Shown here in pieces: positions 8,020 through 17,002 of a DNA stretch of 64,000 nt. The notes below the pieces were generated by a model. The model saw nothing but the letters and a program-made list of their open reading frames with translations, made no database searches and was not told the origin of the DNA. The DNA lies in NCBI GenBank assembly GCA_037443945.1, contig JBBINH010000016.1:4088-68087 (forward strand), read 5' to 3'. Within the stretch, counting starts at the first letter, position 1. Each line of letters starts with the position of its first letter. Made by a program: the position numbers and the translations under genes. Origin of the DNA: SSF26 sp037443945. Its GTDB lineage: Bacteria; Chloroflexota; Anaerolineae; J102.

Positions 8020-10986
8020 ATGGCCGTCTCGGTGTTTCGTTCGCCCGTGGTCATATGGCTTGCCGTTTTTGCGATCGTAGCGGGAACGACGACTACCCCG
8101 CAAGGGCTTATGGCTCAGGAACCACCGTCGGTTTGGCAATCGATCGGCGGTCCCACGGCTTTCATCCCCTACCTGGCCGTTGATCCCAACGAACCCGATT
8201 TCGTTTTCATCCTCGTAGCCCATAGCGCGACACGCTATCCCGACTACACGCAAGGCGCCGAGGGTTATCTGCGTATGGCCTGGGCGCCTTATATCAGCGG
8301 TAACGGCGGGGAGACCTGGCAAGCGGCCAGCAATGACCTGGCCTATACCGAACCGACCACGGCGGTTATCCTCCCCGGTCCCTTGGGCAGCACCATTTGG
8401 GTCGGTACGGTCGGACATGGTCTCTGGCGCAGCGACAACCGCGGCCGCACCTGGCGGCCTGTGCTTGTCCGTGGCCTGGGCGCGCAGCGGGTTGTGGCCC
8501 TGACCCGCGACGCCCGCAACCGTCTTCATCTCGTCACCTTGGATAACACCCGCTATCCCGACTCCCATCTCTATACCAGTACCGACGGCGGATATAACTG
8601 GGAACATCGCCTCTTGCAACCCTTTGCCAATCGGCCGGAAACCTACGTCACCGACCTGGTAGCCGATCCCTTTGAGGCCAATCGGCTTTATGCGGTGACC
8701 TTTGGTGGTCTCTTGTACACCACGAATGCGGGTTTTTCGTGGCAGGCGGCCACGCTTCCCCGGCCGGAAGGGACAATACTCGGCGGCGAGACGGTGCTGG
8801 TCGCCGACCCCACCCAACGGGGACGGCTCTATCTGGTTGGCATCAGCACCACCACCGCCGGGGAGACACAGCTCGGTGTCTACCGCTCCCTCAACGGAGG
8901 GCTAAGCTGGGAACGACTGCCGGCCACGTTTCGCTCGACATATCCCCTGCCTTCCGGTCAAAGTCCGCGCCCTTACCGGTTGCGCCAGGATCCCCTCAGC
9001 CGTTTTCGGCTTTTGTTGGCGACAAGCGAAGGGTTGTGGGTTTCAACCGATGCCGGTCTGACCTGGACCACGGCCGGATCGGCCTTGGAAGGCGTTGCCG
9101 TGACGGATGTCTTCATCCATCCGCAACAACGGGGGCGCTGGCTGGCGGCCGGCGCCGGTGGCATCTGGCAGACCATGAACGCCAGCAGTCGTTGGCAGGC
9201 CCTGGGCCGAGGTTTGCCGCCGGCCAGCAGTCTGCGAAGCCTGGTGGGTCTGCCCGATAGCACCCTTCTGGCCCTCAACGGCGGCATCAATCCGATCCCC
9301 GCTGCCGTGCAACCCCTCTGGCGGAGCAGTGATGGCGGCCGCACCTGGATGCCGGCGATGGGCGGTCTGGCCGGCCGCAATCTCAACCGCTTGCTCGTCC
9401 ATCCGTTGACAGGCCACGTTTACGGCCTGACGACAACGGGGCTGGTGCGCAGTAGCAACGGCGGGCGCAGTTGGACCTCTGTCGCCACCCCGATTGCAGG
9501 CACCCACCTGGCCTTCGGACGGATGCCCGCATGGCTGCTACTGGGCGGCAACGGCGGCCTGTGGCGTTCGACCGACGACGGCCAGACCTGGGAAGCCGTT
9601 CGCCCGGAGCCGGTGTTGGCGCTGGCCGGGGACCACCGCGGCCGGTTTTATCTGATCCCGGCCGGCGGCGAAGGCCCAGAGGCCCGTCGGTTGTGGCAAT
9701 CGACCGACGATGGTCTAACCTGGGCCCCGGTGGCGCCGGTCCCAGAAGGGGATATCGCCGGCTTTATCGCCCATCCGAGCAGAGCCGAGATGTTGCTCCT
9801 GTGGCGACGCTGGGGCGGTCTTCTGCTTTCAACCGATGGCGGTCGCACTTGGCAACGTCGCGACAACGGGATTCCGGCCGGAACGCAATGGCAGGGGGCG
9901 CAGCCGTTAAACCCGGTCGGTCCTCAGTTGTTGGCCTTTTTTATCGCTCCGGGCCCACCGGAGACGTGGTGGGCCGGACGTGACGGTGGCGGCGTTTTTA
10001 CCAGCACCGACCAGGGTCGCACCTGGCGTGATGCCACCGGCGACCTGGGCGATACCCTGGTCTATAGCTTTGCCCCCGTCGGCACCGACCTGGTGGCCGG
10101 TACGGGCAATGGAGGATTACTGCGTCTGACCACGACGCCGAGTCCACAAACACCGCCGCCTGAGGTCGATGCCCGCATCGAGATCCTCTGGCCCCACGAT
10201 TTTGCACCGGTTACAACCGCTGCCAGGGGCAATTTGGGCATTCGCCTGTATGCCAGCCGTTCGCAAGAAGTACCCCCTTGCGCCTGGATGCCGTCCGTCG
10301 AGGTCTGGATGGCCCAGGACGCGCAACCCTTGCACCGCCTGGGACTGGCCACGCAACGCACCATGGAGGGCCATCCCTTCCCCTTCTGGGAACTCAACGA
10401 TGTAGACCTGACCTGGGCCCAAGACCCGGCCCACAAGCTCATCTTCATGGTGCGGGTGGTACCAGAACCGATCGAAAGCCGTAGCACCGTTTGGATCCAC
10501 GCTGCCGATGCCCGTACTTACCTGCCGAATCCGCCCGAACCGATCGGCCTGACAACCACCGCCCCCGTCGCCATTGACGCCGTCCTGCGCGTGGCCTGGC
10601 CTCATGACGAGCGAAACAATCCCGTGCCGGTAGAACAAGCGAATCTACTCAACCTTAGCGCCGTGCTCTTCGCCCAGGGAACCCAGTTGGCCCTGGCCCC
10701 CGAGCATCTGCCTGAACGAGTGTGGCTGGTCGCAGCCCTGGACAACGGCGTGGGACGGCGCCTGATGGTCGGGGAACCGCGGACGGTCGCAGGATCGGGT
10801 TTTGTCTACACAACCTACGAATTCAACAACGTAGATGTCAGCCTGGCCCGCGACCCGGACCATCATTGGTCATTCTGGCTGGAGATACCGGGCCGGCAGG
10901 CCAGTACGAACGTGTGGGTGCACGGCATTGACGGCCGCACCCGCGCGCCGCAATTGCTGGAACCGATTGCCGCCTGTCGACCCTGA
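8020..10986 (+). CDS. Secreted BNR/sialidase-type repeat protein with duplicated C-terminal domain
   Basis: A 988-residue exported protein. Residues ~1-30 form a signal peptide ending near GLMAQE. Residues ~35-700 form a beta-propeller-like array with many copies of the Asp-box motif (S-x-D-x-G-x-T-W), for example STDGGYNWEH, STDAGLTWTT, SSDGGRTWMP, SSNGGRSWTS, STDDGQTWEA and STDGGRTWQR. This is the fold of sialidases, VPS10 domains and YCF48-type proteins. A catalytic sialidase site is not evident, so a structural or binding role is as likely as an enzyme. Two copies of a ~130-residue domain (720-845 and 855-984) follow, each with WPHD, NDVDL/NNVDV, and VWIH/VWVH. Translation is probably coupled to the upstream gene. 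Confidence 0.8.
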   Translation: MAVSVFRSPVVIWLAVFAIVAGTTTTPQGLMAQEPPSVWQSIGGPTAFIPYLAVDPNEPDFVFILVAHSATRYPDYTQGAEGYLRMAWAPYISGNGGETWQAASNDLAYTEPTTAVILPGPLGSTIWVGTVGHGLWRSDNRGRTWRPVLVRGLGAQRVVALTRDARNRLHLVTLDNTRYPDSHLYTSTDGGYNWEHRLLQPFANRPETYVTDLVADPFEANRLYAVTFGGLLYTTNAGFSWQAATLPRPEGTILGGETVLVADPTQRGRLYLVGISTTTAGETQLGVYRSLNGGLSWERLPATFRSTYPLPSGQSPRPYRLRQDPLSRFRLLLATSEGLWVSTDAGLTWTTAGSALEGVAVTDVFIHPQQRGRWLAAGAGGIWQTMNASSRWQALGRGLPPASSLRSLVGLPDSTLLALNGGINPIPAAVQPLWRSSDGGRTWMPAMGGLAGRNLNRLLVHPLTGHVYGLTTTGLVRSSNGGRSWTSVATPIAGTHLAFGRMPAWLLLGGNGGLWRSTDDGQTWEAVRPEPVLALAGDHRGRFYLIPAGGEGPEARRLWQSTDDGLTWAPVAPVPEGDIAGFIAHPSRAEMLLLWRRWGGLLLSTDGGRTWQRRDNGIPAGTQWQGAQPLNPVGPQLLAFFIAPGPPETWWAGRDGGGVFTSTDQGRTWRDATGDLGDTLVYSFAPVGTDLVAGTGNGGLLRLTTTPSPQTPPPEVDARIEILWPHDFAPVTTAARGNLGIRLYASRSQEVPPCAWMPSVEVWMAQDAQPLHRLGLATQRTMEGHPFPFWELNDVDLTWAQDPAHKLIFMVRVVPEPIESRSTVWIHAADARTYLPNPPEPIGLTTTAPVAIDAVLRVAWPHDERNNPVPVEQANLLNLSAVLFAQGTQLALAPEHLPERVWLVAALDNGVGRRLMVGEPRTVAGSGFVYTTYEFNNVDVSLARDPDHHWSFWLEIPGRQASTNVWVHGIDGRTRAPQLLEPIAACRP

Positions 10987-10992
10987 GCGCTT

Positions 10993-11706
10993 ATGTCGGC
11001 TCCCTGGCGTCTGGCTTTGCTTCTGGTGGCAGCCGCCCTGGCGGCAGTGTGGTGGGCGCAACGTGGCCGCCGGGCCCGGAACGGATTGCTGTTGAGCATT
11101 CCCCTGGCCTTTGCCTTGAGCTATCTATCGGGGCTCCTGTTCCAGGTACCCGCCTATCAGGTTGGCTGTCCGAGTTTGTGTCCCGGCTGGCGAGGCCATC
11201 CTGTGCCCATAGCGCGACAAGATGCGTTGGGCGATTTTTATTTTGATCCGCGCGGTTTTGTCCTCAACAGTCTGTTCTACCAGGCTTTTATCCTGCTCGG
11301 CAGTCTGCTGGTGGTGCGCCTGGCCGAACTGGGAGGATGGTCGCGTCGCTCGCGACGTTGGCGGGTAGGCTACGTTTTGCTGCTCGTGGTCATGCCGCTG
11401 GCCCTGGCGCCGGTATGGCTACTGCCCCCCCAGCCGGAGCTGCCGCCGCCGGCCCAGCGCCTGGCCATCAACGCAGCCCGCAATTGGCGCTGGCAATTGC
11501 AAGGCCGACGTTTGACAGATTACCGCCTGGCGGTTGAAGATGTACGGCAACATCCCGATGGCAGCCGCTGGCGCGTGTGCTTCCGGGTCTATTCCTGGTT
11601 CTATTGGCCCCGTGCTCGGCTCTATATTGACCTGGAGCCGGCCGGTGTGCGGGCAACCGGCGGCGGTCTCATCCCGCTGACGGCCTCTTGCTGGGTCCAA
11701 CCCTAA
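10993..11706 (+). CDS. Unrecognised membrane protein of the envelope operon
   Basis: A 237-residue protein that I cannot assign. It has an N-terminal hydrophobic helix followed by Arg-rich residues, two or three more membrane segments (about 32-50, 90-110 and 123-145) and a C-terminal ~90-residue soluble domain (NWRWQLQGRRLTDYRLAVEDV, then YIDLEPAGVRATGGG) that is probably extracytoplasmic. Two Cys in GCPSLCPGW may form a disulfide. The gene begins 6 bp after the BNR gene and is followed 29 bp on by the metalloprotease, which suggests a shared surface function. Confidence 0.6.
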   Translation: MSAPWRLALLLVAAALAAVWWAQRGRRARNGLLLSIPLAFALSYLSGLLFQVPAYQVGCPSLCPGWRGHPVPIARQDALGDFYFDPRGFVLNSLFYQAFILLGSLLVVRLAELGGWSRRSRRWRVGYVLLLVVMPLALAPVWLLPPQPELPPPAQRLAINAARNWRWQLQGRRLTDYRLAVEDVRQHPDGSRWRVCFRVYSWFYWPRARLYIDLEPAGVRATGGGLIPLTASCWVQP

Positions 11707-11735
11707 GCCCTTCGCTCGATTTTCTGTCTCCGGTT

Positions 11736-13808
11736 ATGACTCGCAACGCTCTAACCCTCATCTTTATTCTGTTCGTTTTGTTTCTGTGTTGTCTGGTGAG
11801 CGTCCTCGCCGGCGGGCTGGGTTATTGGCTCGGCAGCGAACTGGCGCGACAGGGTGAACCTGCCCCCTTGCCCACCGCTACCCCGCGGACTTTGGACCGC
11901 TCGCTTCCTACCCCGGCGCCGCTCTCCACCCCTACCCCGATTATCCCAACGCCTCCCCGCATCCTTACCCCCACGCGTCCTATCCCCACGCCACCTCCCG
12001 GCCGCGATACCGAGAGCCTGTTGGAGAGCATGGAGGTGCCCGTAGCCGATAAGCGCGATCTGGCCGCGCGGCTACGCCCGGAGCTGGGGGAAATCCCGCT
12101 GGTGGTCAACCCCACACCCCCCAGCTATAACGTGGGCGATGTCCTGACCTTCTGGGTGGCGAATACAGATACCGACGAAAACTTCCAGATTCAGGCCGAG
12201 CTTGTGGTCAAAAGTCGACATCTGTACATGTGGGTCGAAGTGGGCCAACCGGTAGACAAACGGGCCCTGGAGCGCTCGGCCCGCCTGTTCGACGAGCGCA
12301 TCTACCCCACCAATCGGGAGTTTTTCGGCAGCGAGTGGAGTCCCGGCATCGATAACGACCCTCGGCTCCACGTGCTCCATGCCACCGGCATGGGCGAAAC
12401 CGTGGCAGGCTATTTCTCCTCGGCCGATGAAATTTCCCGCAAGATCAACCCCTATTCCAACGAAAAGGAGATGTTTTATATCAATCTGGATAACAATCGG
12501 CCGGGAACGCCGTTCTACGATATGACTTTAGCCCACGAATTCCAGCACATGATCCACTGGTACAACGATTTGAACGAGGAGACCTGGGTCAACGAAGGGC
12601 TTTCCGAGCTGGCCGTGCAACTGAACGGCATGCGCCGCAGCGGTGAGACCGTGGGTCCCGACCAGGTGTTTGCCGCCAACCCCGATGTACAGCTCACGAC
12701 CTGGCCGGATAACGAAGAATCCTTTGCCCACTACGGCAATGCCTTTTTGTTTATGAACTATTTCCTCGGTCGCTTCGGCGAGGAAGCCACCAAAGACCTG
12801 GTGGCCCATCCGCTCAACGGCCTGGAAGCCTTCGATGCGGTGTTGCACGATCTCAAGACCGGTCTCACGGCCGATGACCTGTTCGCCGATTGGGTCGTGG
12901 CCAACTGGCTCGATAACCCTGTGCCCGGCGACGGTCGCTGGCACTATCCCGATTACGACCCCGACCCCATGGCGACGGCCGCCGAGTTTAGCGCCTTACC
13001 TGCCGAGGGCGAAGGCGACGTCCACCAATACGCAGCCGATTACATCCGTCTTCCCGGCAGTACCGACCTGACCATCACCTTTAGCGGCAGCACAACGACC
13101 CGCCTGGCCGCTACCGATGCCTATAGCGGCTACTGGGCCTGGTGGTCGCACCGCATGGATGAATCGGATACCCGCCTGACCTTGCCGGTGGACCTGAGCG
13201 GTGTGGACAAGGCCACCTTGCGCTATCGGTTGTGGTACGACATCGAGGAGAATTGGGATTACGGCTATGTCGAAGTCAGCACCGACGGCGGCAAGACCTG
13301 GCGCATCCTCGAAACCGCCCGTACCACCCGCGAAAACCCCCAGGGCAACGCCTACGGGCCCGGTTATACCGGCAAAAGCAATCGTACGCGGGCCGAATGG
13401 GTGCTGGAAGAGGTCGATCTGACGCCCTTTGCCGGGCAGCCCATCCAAATCCGCTTCGAGTACGTCACCGATGCCGCCGTGACCATGCCGGGTATGTTCA
13501 TCGACGATGTCGAAATCCCCGAAATCGGCTATTTCGACGACTTTGAAGAGGGTCCCGGGGATTGGCAGCCCGAAGGCTGGTTGCTCACCAACAACGTTCT
13601 GCGCCAACGCTGGCTGGTACAGGCCATCGTGACGGGTGCCGACGGTCGCGTGCGCGTGGAACGGATGGAAGTCGGGCCCGATGGCCAGGGCGAGTTGCGT
13701 CTGCAACAACTCGACCCTCGCCAGGAGGTGATTTTGGCCATTTCGGCCCTGGCGCCCGTCACCACCGAGATAGCCACTTATCGTTATCAAGTCCGACCGG
13801 GCCCCTAA
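11736..13808 (+). CDS. M6-like secreted metalloprotease (immune inhibitor A type domains)
   Basis: A 690-residue protein. I start at the ATG at 11736, directly before a signal anchor (residues ~4-30); the upstream ATG at 11688 lies inside the previous gene. A TP-rich linker (~45-95) is followed by a zinc protease domain with HEFQH at residues 267-271 and a downstream WVNEGLSELA that supplies the third ligand region, the pattern of peptidase M6/neutral metallopeptidase-like proteins. Residues ~440-620 contain an immune-inhibitor-A-like beta domain (YSGYWAWWSHRMDESDTRLTLPVDLSG, then YGYVEVSTDGGKTWRIL, and a MAM-like FIDDVEIPEIGYFDDFE). It is likely a cell-surface protease. It is the last gene of the 7.3-13.8 kb run. 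Confidence 0.82.
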   Translation: MTRNALTLIFILFVLFLCCLVSVLAGGLGYWLGSELARQGEPAPLPTATPRTLDRSLPTPAPLSTPTPIIPTPPRILTPTRPIPTPPPGRDTESLLESMEVPVADKRDLAARLRPELGEIPLVVNPTPPSYNVGDVLTFWVANTDTDENFQIQAELVVKSRHLYMWVEVGQPVDKRALERSARLFDERIYPTNREFFGSEWSPGIDNDPRLHVLHATGMGETVAGYFSSADEISRKINPYSNEKEMFYINLDNNRPGTPFYDMTLAHEFQHMIHWYNDLNEETWVNEGLSELAVQLNGMRRSGETVGPDQVFAANPDVQLTTWPDNEESFAHYGNAFLFMNYFLGRFGEEATKDLVAHPLNGLEAFDAVLHDLKTGLTADDLFADWVVANWLDNPVPGDGRWHYPDYDPDPMATAAEFSALPAEGEGDVHQYAADYIRLPGSTDLTITFSGSTTTRLAATDAYSGYWAWWSHRMDESDTRLTLPVDLSGVDKATLRYRLWYDIEENWDYGYVEVSTDGGKTWRILETARTTRENPQGNAYGPGYTGKSNRTRAEWVLEEVDLTPFAGQPIQIRFEYVTDAAVTMPGMFIDDVEIPEIGYFDDFEEGPGDWQPEGWLLTNNVLRQRWLVQAIVTGADGRVRVERMEVGPDGQGELRLQQLDPRQEVILAISALAPVTTEIATYRYQVRPGP

Positions 13809-13913
13809 AGCTATCACCCTTACGGCAAGCTCAAGCAGGTCGAAAAGTCCACCTCACCCTTACCAGACGCCCTATGGGGCCTCTTCGCTTCATCGACATC
13901 GCCTGTTCATCTT

Positions 13914-14597
13914 ATGATGGCACTCTTCGTTATCGGCCTGCTCCTGCTCCTGGCCTTCATCTCTGTGGCCACCTATCGCACCGGTCAGTTGCTCAAGGTC
14001 TGGCGACCCGAGAGCAATCTGCTCTTATTGCCCATCGAGAACCTGGCGCGGTTGGGTGTGATCGGGCTGGCCATCGTCCTGGGACTGAGCAGCGGTCGCG
14101 GCGCGGCGGCGTTGGGCTGGCTTCCGGCCACGCCTGTGGCCGATGGGCTTTTGGGCCTTCTCATCGGGCCGGTGATCGCCCTGCTCATTCTGCCGCCTAC
14201 GCTGTGGGTGCGTCGTCACCATCCCGATTGGTACTCCGACGTGGTCTTGCAAACCATCCGCCCCCGACGCCTGCGCGAGTGGCCGGCCGTTATCCTGGCC
14301 CTGCTGCCCGTGGCCGTCTTGGAGGAGCTTATCTTCCGGTCGCTGTTGTTGGGTGGCTTTGCGCCTTATGTCAACGTCGCCTTCTTTGCCGTGGCCGCTT
14401 CCATCTACTTCGGCCTACTCCATCGGCCGCAGGGCGAGTGGGGCGTGGCCGTGGTGACCGTGGTGGGGCTTGTGTTCAGCGCGCTGTTTCTGTGGCGCCA
14501 CAGTTTGCTCCTGGTCGTCATGGCCCACTGGTCGGCCAACGTGACCCAACTGATCCTTGCCGCCCTGACCGAACGTCGCGAAACGAAAACGTCCTAG
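13914..14597 (+). CDS. CPBP-family intramembrane metalloprotease
   Basis: A 227-residue protein with about six membrane segments. CPBP motifs are visible: EELIFRSLLLGG (E137/E138 with a downstream Arg), YFGLLHRP (first His) and VVMAHWSANVTQL (second His), the glutamate/histidine active site of the Rce1/Abi family. In eukaryotes Rce1 removes CAAX tripeptides; the bacterial substrates are mostly unknown. It is followed by another membrane protease gene, an M48 (Ste24-like) enzyme. That pair resembles the eukaryotic Rce1/Ste24 pairing, although prenylated substrates are not implied. Confidence 0.87.
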   Translation: MMALFVIGLLLLLAFISVATYRTGQLLKVWRPESNLLLLPIENLARLGVIGLAIVLGLSSGRGAAALGWLPATPVADGLLGLLIGPVIALLILPPTLWVRRHHPDWYSDVVLQTIRPRRLREWPAVILALLPVAVLEELIFRSLLLGGFAPYVNVAFFAVAASIYFGLLHRPQGEWGVAVVTVVGLVFSALFLWRHSLLLVVMAHWSANVTQLILAALTERRETKTS

Positions 14598-14636
14598 GGT
14601 CTCGTCGTCTCCCCTCGGCGCATCGCCACCTTTTGG

Positions 14637-14645
14637 TGCTACAAT
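14637..14645 (+). promoter_or_regulatory. Extended -10 promoter giving a leaderless M48 mRNA
   Basis: TGCTACAAT with TG at 14637-14638 and TACAAT at 14640-14645. The start of transcription would be about 14652-14653, the position of the second in-frame ATG. The first ATG (14644) overlaps the -10 itself and so cannot be in this mRNA. Confidence 0.55.
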
Positions 14646-14652
14646 GGTCGCC

Positions 14653-15798
14653 ATGAGCACCGTGACCCCGGCCGAACGCCCCCGGTTGGACCCCGAACGT
14701 ATGGCCCTGGCCCGCGCGTATGCCCGTGTCCAACGGCGTCTCCTGGTGCCGGAACTGGCCGTCGGCGCCCTCTATTTTGGCCTGTGGTGGGGCGTCGTCC
14801 ACGGTCCCTGGCTGGCCTGGTTGACGGCCCACGTGGCCGGTTTTGACCTGCGCGTGGTGCTCTATGGGGGGCTGTTCGGACTGGGCGCCGGGCTTGTGGG
14901 TTTTCCCTTCCAGGTGCTACGGCACCGGATTGCCCGCCGCTTTGGCCTGGCGGTGCAATCCTGGCGGAGCTGGCTGATGGATCAGATCAAAGCCGCAGCG
15001 GTGGCGGCCGTCCTGGGCCTGCCGGTGATGGTGGTGCTCTATCGGCTGTTGGCCATGGCGCCCCAGACCTGGTGGCTGTGGATGGGGCTGTTCTACCTGG
15101 TGTTCAGTGTTATCCTGGTGCAGGTGGCGCCGGTGCTGATCATGCCTCTGTTCCTCAGGTTCACGCCGTTGCAGGAAGAACCGCTGGCCACACAGCTCCG
15201 GCAGTTGGCCGAGGCGGCCGGTGCGCGCGTGCGTGGGGTGTTTCGTACCGACTTGTCCAGCAAGACCACGGCGGCCAATGCCTGGTTGAGCGGTCTAGGG
15301 CATACTCGACGTATCGTCCTGGGCGATACCCTTCTGGCCCATTACACCAAGGACGAAATCCTGGCCGTCTTCGCCCATGAATTGGGCCATCATGTCCATC
15401 AAGACCTTTGGCGCGGGATCGCCGTGGCGACGGTGGTGAATCTGGCCGGCTTTGCGCTGGCCGGCCGGGTGATGGCCTGGGCTGTGGCGCGCTTCGATTA
15501 TGCCGGTCCGGCCGATCTGGCTGCGTTTCCCTGGTTGGTGCTGGCCCTGACCCTCTTCGGAATGCTGACGACGCCGCTGCTCCATGCGCTTTCGCGACGC
15601 CAGGAACGTCGCGCCGATGCCTACGCCCTGACCCATGGCCCCGGCCCGACCGCTTTTGCCGATGCGCTGACCCGCTTGGCCAACCAGAACCTGGCCGATC
15701 CCGAACCGCCGGCCTGGTTCGTGTGGTTCGCCTATAGCCACCCTCCCATCCTCGAGCGCATCGCCTACGCCGAAGGCAAACGAAAGCAGAAGAACTAA
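14653..15798 (+). CDS. M48-family zinc metalloprotease, Ste24/CAAX prenyl protease 1-like
   Basis: A 381-residue membrane protease. Hydrophobic segments precede the catalytic core: FAHELGHH (HELGH at 242-246) followed after two more membrane segments by RRQERRADAYAL, whose Glu is the third zinc ligand. GLGHTRRIVLGDTLL before the zinc site and YSHPPILERI near the C-terminus are typical of Ste24. The family degrades or trims membrane proteins. I choose the ATG at 14653: the ATG at 14644 is part of the predicted -10 hexamer, and the mRNA appears leaderless. It lies 55 bp downstream of the CPBP protease stop. Confidence 0.9.
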   Translation: MSTVTPAERPRLDPERMALARAYARVQRRLLVPELAVGALYFGLWWGVVHGPWLAWLTAHVAGFDLRVVLYGGLFGLGAGLVGFPFQVLRHRIARRFGLAVQSWRSWLMDQIKAAAVAAVLGLPVMVVLYRLLAMAPQTWWLWMGLFYLVFSVILVQVAPVLIMPLFLRFTPLQEEPLATQLRQLAEAAGARVRGVFRTDLSSKTTAANAWLSGLGHTRRIVLGDTLLAHYTKDEILAVFAHELGHHVHQDLWRGIAVATVVNLAGFALAGRVMAWAVARFDYAGPADLAAFPWLVLALTLFGMLTTPLLHALSRRQERRADAYALTHGPGPTAFADALTRLANQNLADPEPPAWFVWFAYSHPPILERIAYAEGKRKQKN

Positions 15799-16035
15799 AG
15801 CCGAACAGGGGTTTCCAATAGCAAGGTGTTCGGGGAACAGGAAATCGGGATGGGGTGAATTCCGCATAGCAGGATGGGGGCAACGGGTCAGGGGGCATGG
15901 GATGAAGACCCACGGGTAGAAGCGTCGAGAATGGGTTGGCGATTGGGGTGGATACCCGATTGCCGGCCGCGGCTTAGGCGAGCACACTGGGAGCAGAAGG
16001 ATAACACAGCTTGTGATTCAGAGGAGGTTTTGCCC

Positions 16036-16161
16036 ATGTTCGTCGATAGCAGCGGTTTGCTCATCCTGATAAGCTACATGCTCCTGCGCCTGGCCGTGCC
16101 GGTGCTGTTGATGGTGCTGCTGAGCCAGGGCCTGCGTCGTTTGTGGCCCCATACGCCTTGA
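16036..16161 (+). CDS. 41-residue membrane protein heading the cytochrome operon
   Basis: A short gene with a strong ribosome-binding site (GAGGAGG, spacing 8) before the ATG. The product has one membrane helix (SSGLLILISYMLLRLAVPVLLMVLL) and a short basic tail. It is the first gene of a five-gene run encoding a cytochrome c, ferredoxin and quinone-interacting subunit, and the last gene of that run begins with a similar short membrane helix (FLLRLGLPLALVLAVGWWL). It may be a small subunit or assembly factor of the complex. The 237 bp upstream of it show no other gene. Confidence 0.6.
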   Translation: MFVDSSGLLILISYMLLRLAVPVLLMVLLSQGLRRLWPHTP

Positions 16162-16198
16162 GCAGAGGCGTTCATCGTCCGCCCTTGTCCGGAGGAGC

Positions 16199-17002
16199 AT
16201 GTTCCTACTGACCCTTTCTCGTCGCGCGGCCTGGATGGTGCCGGCCGGGCTGAGCGCGCTGATGTTGACCTTGGGTTTGCTCCTGAGCCCTGTGGCCCTG
16301 GCCGGCCCGGAGCAACCCGCAAGCACTGTGTGTACGCAATGTCACTGGCCGGAGATAGAATCCTGGCGACAATCGCCCCATGCCCGCAGCGGTGTGACCT
16401 GCGAAAACTGCCACGGCGCCTATGTTCCCGGTCACCCCGAGCAGGATGTCATGCCGCTCAGCGCCGAGACCGAGGTATGCATGACATGTCACGCCGACAC
16501 GACAGCCGAATGGCAAAACAGCCGTCATGCCCAACACAAAATCGGCTGCACGAGCTGTCATGTCTCCCACTCGCAGGACACTCGGCTAAGCACCCAAATC
16601 CTGTGCGGTGTCTGTCATACCGAACAAATCGACAGTTTTACCCACACAGCCCACTATACCGGCGGCGTGACCTGTATTGATTGTCACGCCTCGCGGACCT
16701 ATGGTGCGAGCCATCTCGGCCATCAGTTTACCCTAATCGATGCCAAGGCCTGCATTGGCTGCCATGCTCAAACCATCCATGAACAATTAGGCCCCACCCA
16801 GCGCGAAGCACAACGACAGTTGGCTGCCCCGCGAACGGCAAGCACCGATCTGGGACAACGGGTGCAGGCCCTGGAGCAAGAAAATCGCTCGCTGAAGGGC
16901 ATGGTTGTTGTGGGCCTGAGCATCGGCTTGGGTCTGGGTGGCTTGTTGGGCATTGTCTTCGTTCTCACCGTCCTGGCTCTCAAAGGAAGCCGTCGCTCAT
17001 GA
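16199..17002 (+). CDS. Membrane-anchored heptaheme c-type cytochrome
   Basis: A 267-residue multiheme cytochrome with seven CXXCH heme-binding motifs, at residues 45, 68, 94, 117, 136, 159 and 185. Residues 1-36 are a signal peptide or anchor; a short coiled-coil-like stretch (~200-232) and a membrane helix (~235-261) anchor the C-terminus, so the hemes face the periplasm or outer face. The spacing with extra His residues between motifs (SPHARSGVTC, SRHAQHKIGC, HTAHYTGGVTC) suggests bis-His ligation as in NapC/NrfH and c7-type electron carriers. GGAGGAG lies close (3 nt) to the ATG; M13 is a possible later start. Its stop overlaps the ferredoxin start by 4 bp. Confidence 0.88.
   Translation: MFLLTLSRRAAWMVPAGLSALMLTLGLLLSPVALAGPEQPASTVCTQCHWPEIESWRQSPHARSGVTCENCHGAYVPGHPEQDVMPLSAETEVCMTCHADTTAEWQNSRHAQHKIGCTSCHVSHSQDTRLSTQILCGVCHTEQIDSFTHTAHYTGGVTCIDCHASRTYGASHLGHQFTLIDAKACIGCHAQTIHEQLGPTQREAQRQLAAPRTASTDLGQRVQALEQENRSLKGMVVVGLSIGLGLGGLLGIVFVLTVLALKGSRRS

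Noticed and set aside
13562..14656. A 364-codon plus-strand frame over the end of the M6-like protease and the CPBP gene
   Set aside because: It overlaps two well-supported genes in another frame and is Arg/Pro/Gly-rich.
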